From: Holosporales bacterium | Lineage (GTDB): Bacteria > Pseudomonadota > Alphaproteobacteria > BNTO01 | Assembly (NCBI GenBank): GCA_031290075.1 | Contig: JAITOG010000102.1 | Coordinates: forward strand, 1-5,344 | Direction of reading: 5' to 3' | Length of the DNA stretch: 5,344 nucleotides | Shown: positions 1 to 5,344 of the stretch, piece by piece | Layout: every line of letters starts with the position of its first letter | Numbering within the stretch: position 1 is the first letter of the stretch | Notes under the pieces: generated by a model | Databases searched by the model: none | The model's input: the letters and a program-made list of their open reading frames with translations, nothing else | Told to the model about the DNA's origin: nothing | Made by a program: the position numbers and the translations under genes

Positions 1-797
1 CTGGTTGTGAATCTGCGCGCGTTTGGATCATAATAACGTCCTCTCAAATAATAAAACCCTGATTCGCTATCATAGTACTCTCCTCGGCTACGAATTGGGT
101 TTTCAACAGTTTCCTGGCTTAACGTAAGATTGCCCCATACATCATACGAATACCGATTCACAACTTTACCATTACTATCTTTCAAGGCAACAACATCACC
201 CAAATGATTAAAAACATACCGATACGTTTTTCCATCTCGAGTGTAGGTTTCAGGGCCGTTTTTATCATAAGTTATTTTTGAAACAACATTTCCAATCATG
301 TCTCTTTCTTCTACGACTCTTTCCTGATCATCAAGTACAAACCTTGTGAACTTGTCATTAACAACCTTAGCATCTCTAAGACCAGTAAGAGGATTATAAG
401 TATACCTCGCGTCAACACCCGGCTTTTTAAAAGCTTCCATCATATTAAATTGGTTATAGCTCATACTCGCATCGCCAACTTTCGTAAGGCGACCTAAAGA
501 ATCATAACCAAAATGAGTGCTTTTGACGGAGTCTCCTAAGAGATCCTTTACTTGCCAAAGCTTAGAGGCATCAGAATATTCATACTGCCTTTCGCTTAAC
601 ACCTTTCCCGCTTCACTAACACGTTTTTCATTAGCAAGATTACCAACCTCATCATACTGAAAAACACTACCTCCAGAATTACCGAAAGTTGCGGCAACTC
701 TGTCTTTATCAATAACAACACCAAACTTTTCAGCTTGCAAACTCTGCCCACAAACAAAAAGAGAAGTTATTAATAGGGATTTTTTAAGATTCAACAT
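1..797 (-). CDS. Short secreted RHS/YD-repeat protein, C-terminus cut by window edge
   Basis: My reading of the minus strand gives an open frame of 265 codons from the ATG at 797 to the left edge, with no stop. Residues 1-22 look like a Sec signal peptide: basic MLNLKK, a hydrophobic run, then a probable cleavage after SLQA. Degenerate YD repeats follow, including FQYDEVGNL (46-54), YEYSDASKL (72-80), FGYDSLGRL (96-104), YTYNPLTGL (132-140) and YSYDVWGNL (216-224). Residues about 191-265 match the RHS-associated core, with NHLGD, DVWGNL, NP at 233-234, then YYLRGRYYDP and a RRF ending. In this family the core closes a beta-cocoon shell, and the sequence after it is variable and often a toxin; that part is off the window. 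The start is supported by AAAGG seven bases upstream and an in-frame TAG at 822-824. Only about 170 residues separate signal peptide and core, which is very short for RHS. A toxin or adhesin role is inference. Confidence 0.88.
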   Translation of the reverse strand, partial: MLNLKKSLLITSLFVCGQSLQAEKFGVVIDKDRVAATFGNSGGSVFQYDEVGNLANEKRVSEAGKVLSERQYEYSDASKLWQVKDLLGDSVKSTHFGYDSLGRLTKVGDASMSYNQFNMMEAFKKPGVDARYTYNPLTGLRDAKVVNDKFTRFVLDDQERVVEERDMIGNVVSKITYDKNGPETYTRDGKTYRYVFNHLGDVVALKDSNGKVVNRYSYDVWGNLTLSQETVENPIRSRGEYYDSESGFYYLRGRYYDPNARRFTT

Positions 798-804
798 CGT
801 AAAA

Positions 805-809
805 CCTTT
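805..809 (-). promoter_or_regulatory. Ribosome binding site of the RHS gene
   Basis: The minus strand reads AAAGG here, with seven bases before the ATG at 797. This spacing supports that ATG as the start and so supports the signal peptide it encodes. Confidence 0.6.
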
Positions 810-831
810 GTAAAAGAACAACTACAGTGCT

Positions 832-860
832 CTTATACAAGAAAAAAAATGGGGATGCAA
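832..860 (-). promoter_or_regulatory. Probable sigma-70 type promoter for the RHS gene
   Basis: On the minus strand there is a -35-like TTGCAT (plus 855-860), a 17-base spacer, then a -10-like TATAAG (plus 832-837). Transcription would start near 825, giving a leader of about 28 bases that contains the AAAGG ribosome binding site. The TTG of the -35, the ideal spacing and the short leader agree with each other. In AT-rich DNA such matches arise easily, so this is a prediction. Confidence 0.5.
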
Positions 861-973
861 TATAAAAAAATAATTTTTTTAAAGTTTATCACAATCAAAC
901 AGCAATAACAAGTAGCAATTAAAACTTTTTTTACTAGACTCCTTCGAAACCATTTCTTCTGCAAATTTGTTTG

Positions 974-1030
974 TCGCTTCGATGCTCGAATCCTCACGTA
1001 CGTCAAAGTACGCTCAGGTTCTGCGCTCCG
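974..1030. repeat. GC-rich palindromic intergenic element (candidate dispersed repeat)
   Basis: By hand count about 32 of these 57 bases are G or C, against far lower values on either side. Two hairpins can form. The first is TTCGA (978-982), loop TGC, TCGAA (986-990). The larger one pairs GAA (988-990) with TTC (1019-1021), CCT (992-994) with AGG (1016-1018) and CGTAC (997-1001) with GTACG (1008-1012), around the loop GTCAAA. The two share bases 988-990 and so compete. Composition and symmetry look like an inserted intergenic palindromic repeat, but only one copy is in the window, so repeat status is inference. A structured regulatory site between the divergent genes is the alternative. Confidence 0.4.
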
Positions 1031-1082
1031 TTTTTCCTTAAAAACCCTCACTTAAAATATCCATGAAAACAGCTTCTAAATG

Positions 1083-1102
1083 TATAATTGAAAGCTTATA
1101 AT
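1083..1102 (+). promoter_or_regulatory. Tandem -10-like boxes upstream of the DUF6880 gene
   Basis: TATAAT occurs at 1083-1088 and again at 1097-1102, 14 bases apart and about 80 bases before the start codon. The second has a poor -35 candidate (TTCTAA, 1074-1079) at 17-base spacing, and the first has none. They are the best promoter candidates for the plus-strand gene, but AT-rich sequence gives such boxes by chance. Confidence 0.3.
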
Positions 1103-1163
1103 TTTTTTAAAACATTGTCTTTTTAAAAGTATGCAGATATTCTTACAATATCTTTTTCCAAAT

Positions 1164-1173
1164 GACCTAGGTC
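1164..1173. promoter_or_regulatory. 10-bp perfect palindrome just before the DUF6880 start codon
   Basis: GACCTAGGTC is a perfect 10-bp palindrome ending six bases before the ATG at 1180. It includes the only Shine-Dalgarno-like bases for this gene (TAGG, 1168-1171, eight bases before the ATG). A protein bound here, or self-pairing of the mRNA, could affect translation. It could also be chance, and no second half-site pair is visible nearby. Confidence 0.25.
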
Positions 1174-1179
1174 TTCGTT

Positions 1180-2784
1180 ATGATAAAAAAAGAAAAACTT
1201 ATAGAGGCTGGAGCAGATAAACTAGCAGATATTATTCTTTTTCTATTTTCAAACTGCAATAAAAATTTTAAAAAGCAAATAGAAATATTAGTTGCAGGAA
1301 TAAATGATGATCCAAAAGAAATAATTTCCATTATTAAAAAGCAAATCTCTTCGATAAATAGATCAAGTTGTTTTATTGATTATTATGATTCTATTGAATT
1401 GGGAAAAAATCTAAAGCAAATTCGCTTACGAATCGTTAATGATATTTTCCCAAAATCACAAAAAGATGCATTTACACTAATGCTTGCATTTTTAGATATT
1501 CATGAGAAATTGCTTGATAGAAGTGATGATAGCGGTGGATCTATTAGTGAAACATTTTCTGATGCTTGCCATGATTTAGGAACGATAGCAATTCACTTCT
1601 CCTCCCAAGAAGCTGTTGATTTTGTGTTTGAAAAATTTTTGAAAAAAGGATACTCCGCTTACCATAAAATTATTTTTGATTTTAAAGATATATTGGGGAA
1701 AAAGGGACTTTTATTACTTCAAAAAAAATTCGAAAAAGAATTAGGAGCACTGCAAAAAAAGAGTTTAGAAATACAAAAAGAGAAAGAAGAGGAAGCAGAA
1801 AAAGATAAAAATAAATCATCAACTTTAGAAAAAGAACCATTAATGCACCTATCAATGTTCTTCGGAAAAGTTATGATTAATAATCTTGGTATTTACAACA
1901 ATGGTAAGGACGATGAAAAACAGAACATAAAATATAGAATTTCTGATATAAAAAATGGAATGAAAAATATTGCTGATGCTTTAGGAAATGTTGATGCATT
2001 TGTTAAAGCTTGTTCTATATCATCTGAGGTATCAATAAACGATATTTTAGATATAGCTCAAAGAATGATCGCTCACTGGAGAGCAGATGAAGCATTAGAA
2101 TGGTTGAAAAAAATCAACAACTTAGAGAAATTACACTATGAGTCTAAACCGAAATTCTGGGAATTAACTATTCAAGCCTTAGAGCTTAAAGGGGATTACA
2201 GTAAAGCCCAGGAAGAAAGAATTATTTGGTTTAATGAAACACTTGATACTAATGTATACGGTGAAATTTTAAAATACTCAACACCAGAATTAAAAAAATC
2301 CTTTCGTTCAAAAGTAATAGACACAGCATTTGAACACCAAAATGTTAATATGGCTTTTAATTTTTTGCTGCAAGCACAAGAATTTGAAGCTTTAAGTAAA
2401 TTTATTTATATAAAAATAGGTGAATTAAATGGGCGTTATTACGAAATTTTAAGACCCGCAGCAGAACTTTTACATGAAATAGATCCTCTTGCTGCTACTA
2501 TTTTATACAGAAAGATGATTGAGCCCGTACTTTCTAGCGGGCAAAGTAAGTATTACGCGTATGCGGCAAAAGACCTTTTAATGTGCGAAGCTTTAGACCC
2601 TAAAATTTCTTTATGGCAAAAAATACAACCACATAGTGCATATTTTAAGGAATTTTCTGAAAAACATAAGCGAAAAATAGCTTTTTGGGAGGAATTTAAA
2701 ACAGCCAAACAAAAACAAGGAACGCAAGAAGTAAAAAATCAAAGAAAAATTAAAAAGAAAAATACAATAGAAGAAATAGAATGA
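1180..2784 (+). CDS. DUF6880 family protein, function unknown
   Basis: The product has 534 residues, no signal peptide and no membrane segment, so it is probably cytoplasmic. I recognise the DUF6880 pattern from family knowledge: an acidic DRSDDSGGSISETFSDA stretch (113-129), a helical repeat-like region (about 285-355, with RADEALEWLKK and KGDYSKAQEE) and the conserved end with RPAAELLHEIDPLAAT (425-440), GQSKYYAYAAKDLL (454-467) and HSAYFKEF..HKRKIAFW (485-503). Residues about 180-220 are rich in K and E and may form a coiled coil, probably a lineage-specific insertion. The tail from 505 is strongly basic. No catalytic motif is visible and the family has no established role that I know of; a helical-repeat scaffold is inference. 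The start is the first possible one, since an in-frame TAG lies at 1168-1170. The Shine-Dalgarno is weak. It looks monocistronic or followed by one tiny ORF. Confidence 0.82.
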   Translation: MIKKEKLIEAGADKLADIILFLFSNCNKNFKKQIEILVAGINDDPKEIISIIKKQISSINRSSCFIDYYDSIELGKNLKQIRLRIVNDIFPKSQKDAFTLMLAFLDIHEKLLDRSDDSGGSISETFSDACHDLGTIAIHFSSQEAVDFVFEKFLKKGYSAYHKIIFDFKDILGKKGLLLLQKKFEKELGALQKKSLEIQKEKEEEAEKDKNKSSTLEKEPLMHLSMFFGKVMINNLGIYNNGKDDEKQNIKYRISDIKNGMKNIADALGNVDAFVKACSISSEVSINDILDIAQRMIAHWRADEALEWLKKINNLEKLHYESKPKFWELTIQALELKGDYSKAQEERIIWFNETLDTNVYGEILKYSTPELKKSFRSKVIDTAFEHQNVNMAFNFLLQAQEFEALSKFIYIKIGELNGRYYEILRPAAELLHEIDPLAATILYRKMIEPVLSSGQSKYYAYAAKDLLMCEALDPKISLWQKIQPHSAYFKEFSEKHKRKIAFWEEFKTAKQKQGTQEVKNQRKIKKKNTIEEIE

Positions 2785-2800
2785 TATACTTTTCCACCTA

Positions 2801-2950
2801 ATGATTAAGATTTTTAAGAAGGTTAAGCTTTTATTTACGCATCTGCCTTCCCGCAAAAATCCTCAATTTTTAGTGGATAATAATAAAATAAAAAAATATC
2901 TTCCTAAAACAATATCAAAAGTTGAGAATAAGTTTCTCCCAAATTTGTAA
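2801..2950 (+). CDS. Possible 49-residue basic protein (marginal)
   Basis: An intact frame runs from ATG at 2801 to TAA at 2948-2950, 16 bases after the DUF6880 stop. It encodes a lysine-rich product starting MIKIFKKVKLLF and ending NKFLPNL. I recognise no family. For it: composition is reasonable, and it sits directly behind a gene on the same strand. Against it: there is no Shine-Dalgarno before the ATG, the length is reachable by chance, and its end overlaps the left arm of a possible terminator (2917-2928). It may be a decayed gene end or noise. Confidence 0.2.
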   Translation: MIKIFKKVKLLFTHLPSRKNPQFLVDNNKIKKYLPKTISKVENKFLPNL

Positions 2951-2975
2951 TTTACCCTCTCTTTTCTCAACTTTT
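2917..2975 (+). terminator. 12-bp perfect inverted repeat with T-run; possible terminator
   Basis: AAAAGTTGAGAA (2917-2928) is the exact reverse complement of TTCTCAACTTTT (2964-2975), with a 35-base loop, and the right arm ends in five T. The A-tract on the left and T-tract on the right would suit termination on either strand, and the position suits the end of the DUF6880 transcript. The stem is AU-rich and the loop long, so it would be a weak terminator. GAGAA (2924-2928) can instead pair with TTCTC at 2934-2938. Confidence 0.4.
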
Positions 2976-3035
2976 TGGATCCTGCACCTGTTTTCAAGCT
3001 CATACAATATTCTATTTTTCTCTCAAAAATTTTTG

Positions 3036-3041
3036 TATAAT
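3036..3041 (+). promoter_or_regulatory. -10 element for nrdD
   Basis: A consensus TATAAT lies here, preceded directly by TTG. Transcription would begin near 3048, leaving about 26 bases to the ATG at 3074 and only about 8 to the alternative ATG at 3056. No good -35 is present at 16-18 bases upstream, so an activator or a different sigma factor may be involved. I found no convincing NrdR box. Confidence 0.45.
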
Positions 3042-3058
3042 TACAATCATAAAGTATG

Positions 3059-3064
3059 AAGGAG
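3059..3064 (+). promoter_or_regulatory. Strong ribosome binding site that sets the nrdD start at 3074
   Basis: AAGGAG ends nine bases before the ATG at 3074, a near-ideal Shine-Dalgarno. The ATG at 3056, which would give a product six residues longer, has no such site before it, and the AAGGAG would lie inside its coding sequence. This is the best strand-specific start signal in the window. Confidence 0.75.
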
Positions 3065-3073
3065 AATGTTCAA

Positions 3074-5263
3074 ATGAGCGAGCAAAATACAAAAAAATCT
3101 GAATTTCCAGAAGTTATAAAAAGAGATGGGAAACATGTACTTTTTAATGAGGAAAAAATTGTAAACGCTATTATTAAAGCCGGTGCAGAGACTGAGGAAT
3201 TTGGCGAAGAAGAAGCTCGGCTTATTACAGCTCAAATAAAAAAAGTTATAAAACATAAATCATTTCCTAGGGGGATTCATATTGAAGAAATTCAAGATAT
3301 TGTTGAGCAATGTATTATTTCAGCAAATTATTTTAAAACTGCTCGTGCTTACATAATTTACAGGGAACAGCACAATAAAATTCGTAGAAATAAAGAAGAG
3401 TTCATTGATGCTGTAAATTCTGTAAATGAATATTTAGAAAAATCTGATTGGCGAGTTCACGCCAATGCGAACCAAGATTACGCAGTAGGAGGACTAATTC
3501 TTAATTCATCGGGGAAAATAGTAGCTAATTATTGGTTAAGCGAGGTTTATCCAGTTTCAATTGCAAATGCTCACAGAAGCGGGGATTTCCATATTCATGA
3601 TCTAGATATGCTAGCGGGTTATTGCGCTGGATGGTCATTAAGAATGGTATTAGAAGAAGGGTTTAATGGAGTTGCTAAGAAAGTAGAATCCTCTCCTCCA
3701 AAACACCTTGCAAGTGCCCTTGGGCAGCTTGTTAATTTTCTGGGAACTCTGCAAAATGAATGGGCTGGAGCTCAGGCATTCAGCTCATTTGATACGTACA
3801 TGGCGCCTTTTATAAAAATTGATAACGTTTCTTATGATGATCTATTGCAAAACATGCAATCGTTTATATACAACTTAAATGTCCCGTCCCGTTGGGGATC
3901 TCAATGTCCTTTCACAAACTTAACATTTGATTGGGTTTGTCCAGAAGATTTAGCTAATAAGTATCCAATTATTGGAGGAAAACAGTGTGAATTTACTTAT
4001 GGCTCTCTTCAAAAAGAAATGGGTATGGTTAATAAGGCCTTTATGGAAATTATGATTCATGGTGATGCAAAGGGCAGGGTTTTCACATTTCCTATACCAA
4101 CATATAACATTTCTAAGGATTTTATATGGGAAGGAGAAAATGCTGATAAACTGTTTGAAATGACTGCAAAATATGGACTTCCTTATTTTCAGAACTTTGT
4201 GAACTCTGATCTTGATCCTGGAATGATTCGTTCTATGTGTTGCCGTCTTCAGCTTGATTTAAGGGAATTATTGAAGCGGGGTAATAGTTTATTTGGCTCT
4301 GCAGAACAGACAGGATCTATTGGCGTTGTAACTATAAACGCAGCACGTTTGGGATACCTTTACTCGCAAAACGAGAATGGTCTGATAGAGCATGTTTGGG
4401 AATTAATGGATTTAGCGAAGCAAAGCCTTGAAATAAAGCGAAAAGTAATTGAAAAATATATGGAAATGGGGCTTTATCCATTTACAAAAAGATATTTAGG
4501 AACATTAAGAAACCACTTTTCTACTATTGGAGTTAATGGTGTAAACGAAATGATCCGAAACTTCACAGAAGATAAGCATGATATTACAGATGAGGAAGGA
4601 AGGGCTTTAGCAATTCGATTTTTAGATAAAATTAGGGAAAGGCTAGTTACATACCAAGAAGGCACAGGGCATTTATATAACTTAGAAGCAACCCCTGCAG
4701 AAGGAACAACATATAGGTTTGCTCGTGAAGACCAAAAACGATACCCAAATATTATTCAAGCTGGTACAAAAGAAGCGCCTTACTACACCAATTCTTCGCA
4801 AGCTCCTGTTGACTATACTAGCGATCCTTTTAAAGCAATGGAAAATCAAGAAATATTACAAGGAAAATATACGGGCGGAACTGTTTTACACCTATACATG
4901 GGGGAAAGGGTTTCTTCTACAGATGCTTGTAGGAACATCATAAAAAAGGCTACTGCTATGTTTAGAATACCGTATTTCACTATTACGCCGACATTTTCGA
5001 TTTGTCCAAAACACGGATATCTTAATGGAGAACAAAAATTTTGCCCTAAGTGCGATTGTGAATTAATTAAAACATTGCCTGATAAAAGCGTGGAATTACC
5101 TAAAGAAAAAAGGCAAAAATGTGAAGTTTGGACACGTGTTATGGGATATTTGCGCCCTGTAGAAAGTTTTAATAATGGAAAAAAGAGCGAACATTATGAA
5201 CGCGTAATGTTTGAAGAAAATTGCCAACCAGACAATAAAGAATATATAAAATGCAGGGCATAA
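3074..5263 (+). CDS. nrdD: Anaerobic ribonucleoside-triphosphate reductase (class III), large subunit
   Basis: NrdD reduces ribonucleoside triphosphates to dNTPs without oxygen, using a glycyl radical made by the SAM-dependent activase NrdG. With the start at 3074 it has 729 residues, a normal length. Residues about 12-104 form an ATP-cone (VIKRDGKHVLFNEEKI to ARAYIIYREQ), the allosteric nucleotide site. The glycyl-radical barrel follows, with HIHDLDMLAGYCAGWSL. Its Cys184 fits the second cysteine of formate-using enzymes, and Cys390 in SMCCRLQ fits the thiyl-radical cysteine. A zinc ribbon is formed by CPKH (644-647) and CPKC (657-660). The radical glycine is Gly691 in RVMGYLRPV. These assignments rest on family knowledge. 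The tail after the radical loop is somewhat long and contains Cys717 and Cys727. The gene appears to have its own promoter. No nrdG follows in the 81 bases left, so the activase is elsewhere. An ATG at 3056 is a less likely start. Confidence 0.95.
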   Translation: MSEQNTKKSEFPEVIKRDGKHVLFNEEKIVNAIIKAGAETEEFGEEEARLITAQIKKVIKHKSFPRGIHIEEIQDIVEQCIISANYFKTARAYIIYREQHNKIRRNKEEFIDAVNSVNEYLEKSDWRVHANANQDYAVGGLILNSSGKIVANYWLSEVYPVSIANAHRSGDFHIHDLDMLAGYCAGWSLRMVLEEGFNGVAKKVESSPPKHLASALGQLVNFLGTLQNEWAGAQAFSSFDTYMAPFIKIDNVSYDDLLQNMQSFIYNLNVPSRWGSQCPFTNLTFDWVCPEDLANKYPIIGGKQCEFTYGSLQKEMGMVNKAFMEIMIHGDAKGRVFTFPIPTYNISKDFIWEGENADKLFEMTAKYGLPYFQNFVNSDLDPGMIRSMCCRLQLDLRELLKRGNSLFGSAEQTGSIGVVTINAARLGYLYSQNENGLIEHVWELMDLAKQSLEIKRKVIEKYMEMGLYPFTKRYLGTLRNHFSTIGVNGVNEMIRNFTEDKHDITDEEGRALAIRFLDKIRERLVTYQEGTGHLYNLEATPAEGTTYRFAREDQKRYPNIIQAGTKEAPYYTNSSQAPVDYTSDPFKAMENQEILQGKYTGGTVLHLYMGERVSSTDACRNIIKKATAMFRIPYFTITPTFSICPKHGYLNGEQKFCPKCDCELIKTLPDKSVELPKEKRQKCEVWTRVMGYLRPVESFNNGKKSEHYERVMFEENCQPDNKEYIKCRA

Positions 5264-5289
5264 CCTTTCGCAAAAAAGGATTCTGCCCT
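5255..5289 (+). terminator. Hairpin across the nrdD stop codon, possible terminator
   Basis: AGGGCA (5255-5260) pairs with TGCCCT (5284-5289), and inside it CCTTT (5264-5268) pairs with AAAGG (5275-5279) around the loop CGCAAA. The stop codon TAA (5261-5263) lies in the left internal loop. The stem is followed by ATTTAAAAG, a poor T-run, so it may be a weak terminator or a 3'-end stabilising structure. The remaining 55 bases to the window end show no gene start I can support. Confidence 0.4.
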
Positions 5290-5344
5290 ATTTAAAAGAA
5301 AAATTACTGCAATCGTTTGCTGGTTTAAAGTAAGCTGAAAATAA

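Larger units (their letters stand above)
798..1179. other. Divergent intergenic region, no convincing gene
   Basis: These 382 bases separate the RHS gene (minus) from the DUF6880 gene (plus). The RHS promoter lies at the left end, a GC-rich palindromic element in the middle, and -10-like boxes for the plus-strand gene on the right. A 72-codon minus-strand frame (833-1051) crosses the region. I do not accept it as a gene, because its first part is a translation of the GC-rich element, its second part is AT-rich low-complexity sequence, and it overlaps the RHS promoter. I see no tRNA or other structured RNA here. Confidence 0.7.

Noticed and set aside
833..1051. Minus-strand 72-codon frame between the divergent genes
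   Set aside because: The N-terminal half is a translation of the GC-rich palindromic block and the C-terminal half is AT-rich low-complexity sequence. It covers the likely RHS promoter and has no family resemblance I can name.
2611..2856. Minus-strand 81-codon frame over the end of the DUF6880 gene
   Set aside because: It is an antisense shadow, rich in F, L and K as expected from AT-rich coding DNA read backwards, with no ribosome binding site or domain.
2985..3025. Possible NrdR box upstream of nrdD
   Set aside because: The only similar sequence, around ACAATATTCTAT, lacks the symmetric ACAC..GTGT ends and has no second properly spaced copy.
3056..3073. ATG at 3056 as the nrdD start
   Set aside because: There is no Shine-Dalgarno before it and the predicted transcript would leave only about 8 bases of leader, while a strong AAGGAG is correctly placed for the ATG at 3074.
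4474..4943. Short frames inside nrdD on both strands
   Set aside because: They lie wholly within a clearly conserved coding region in other frames and have no independent support.
5251..5295. Overlapping ATG frame at the nrdD end as a start of nrdG
   Set aside because: It ends after 14 codons and shows none of the CxxxCxxC radical-SAM motif expected in NrdG.
1..5344. CRISPR array, tRNA, rRNA, insertion sequence or phage genes
   Set aside because: On reading both strands I found no regularly spaced direct repeats, no cloverleaf-like sequence and no transposase or integrase motifs.

Overview
The window is AT-rich, uses the standard code, and carries two complete genes and one gene cut by the left edge. 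From left to right they are the 5' part of a secreted RHS/YD-repeat protein on the minus strand (797 down to the edge), a divergent intergenic region of about 380 bp, a DUF6880-type protein of unknown function on the plus strand (1180-2784), and nrdD, the class III (anaerobic) ribonucleoside-triphosphate reductase, on the plus strand (3074-5263). About 290 bp separates the last two genes. It holds a marginal 49-residue ORF, a 12-bp inverted repeat, and the nrdD promoter and ribosome binding site.

No marker in the window fixes the organism. DUF6880 proteins are, to my knowledge, mostly proteobacterial and common in alphaproteobacteria. An AT-rich genome with an RHS protein and a GC-rich intergenic palindrome would fit a host-associated alphaproteobacterium, but this is inference. 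A complete nrdD, with ATP-cone, active-site cysteines, zinc ribbon and glycyl-radical site, implies that deoxynucleotides can be made without oxygen. The activase gene nrdG that it needs is not in the window.

The genes do not look like one operon. The RHS gene diverges from the other two and has its own promoter and Shine-Dalgarno sequence. nrdD also has its own -10 element and ribosome binding site, behind a possible terminator hairpin. I see no obvious multi-gene defence, CRISPR, phage or transposon system. The points most worth following are the short signal-peptide-bearing RHS protein whose variable C-terminus lies just off the left edge, the palindromic GC-rich element between the divergent genes, the possible alternative pairing upstream of nrdD, and the Cys-containing tail after the NrdD glycyl-radical site.
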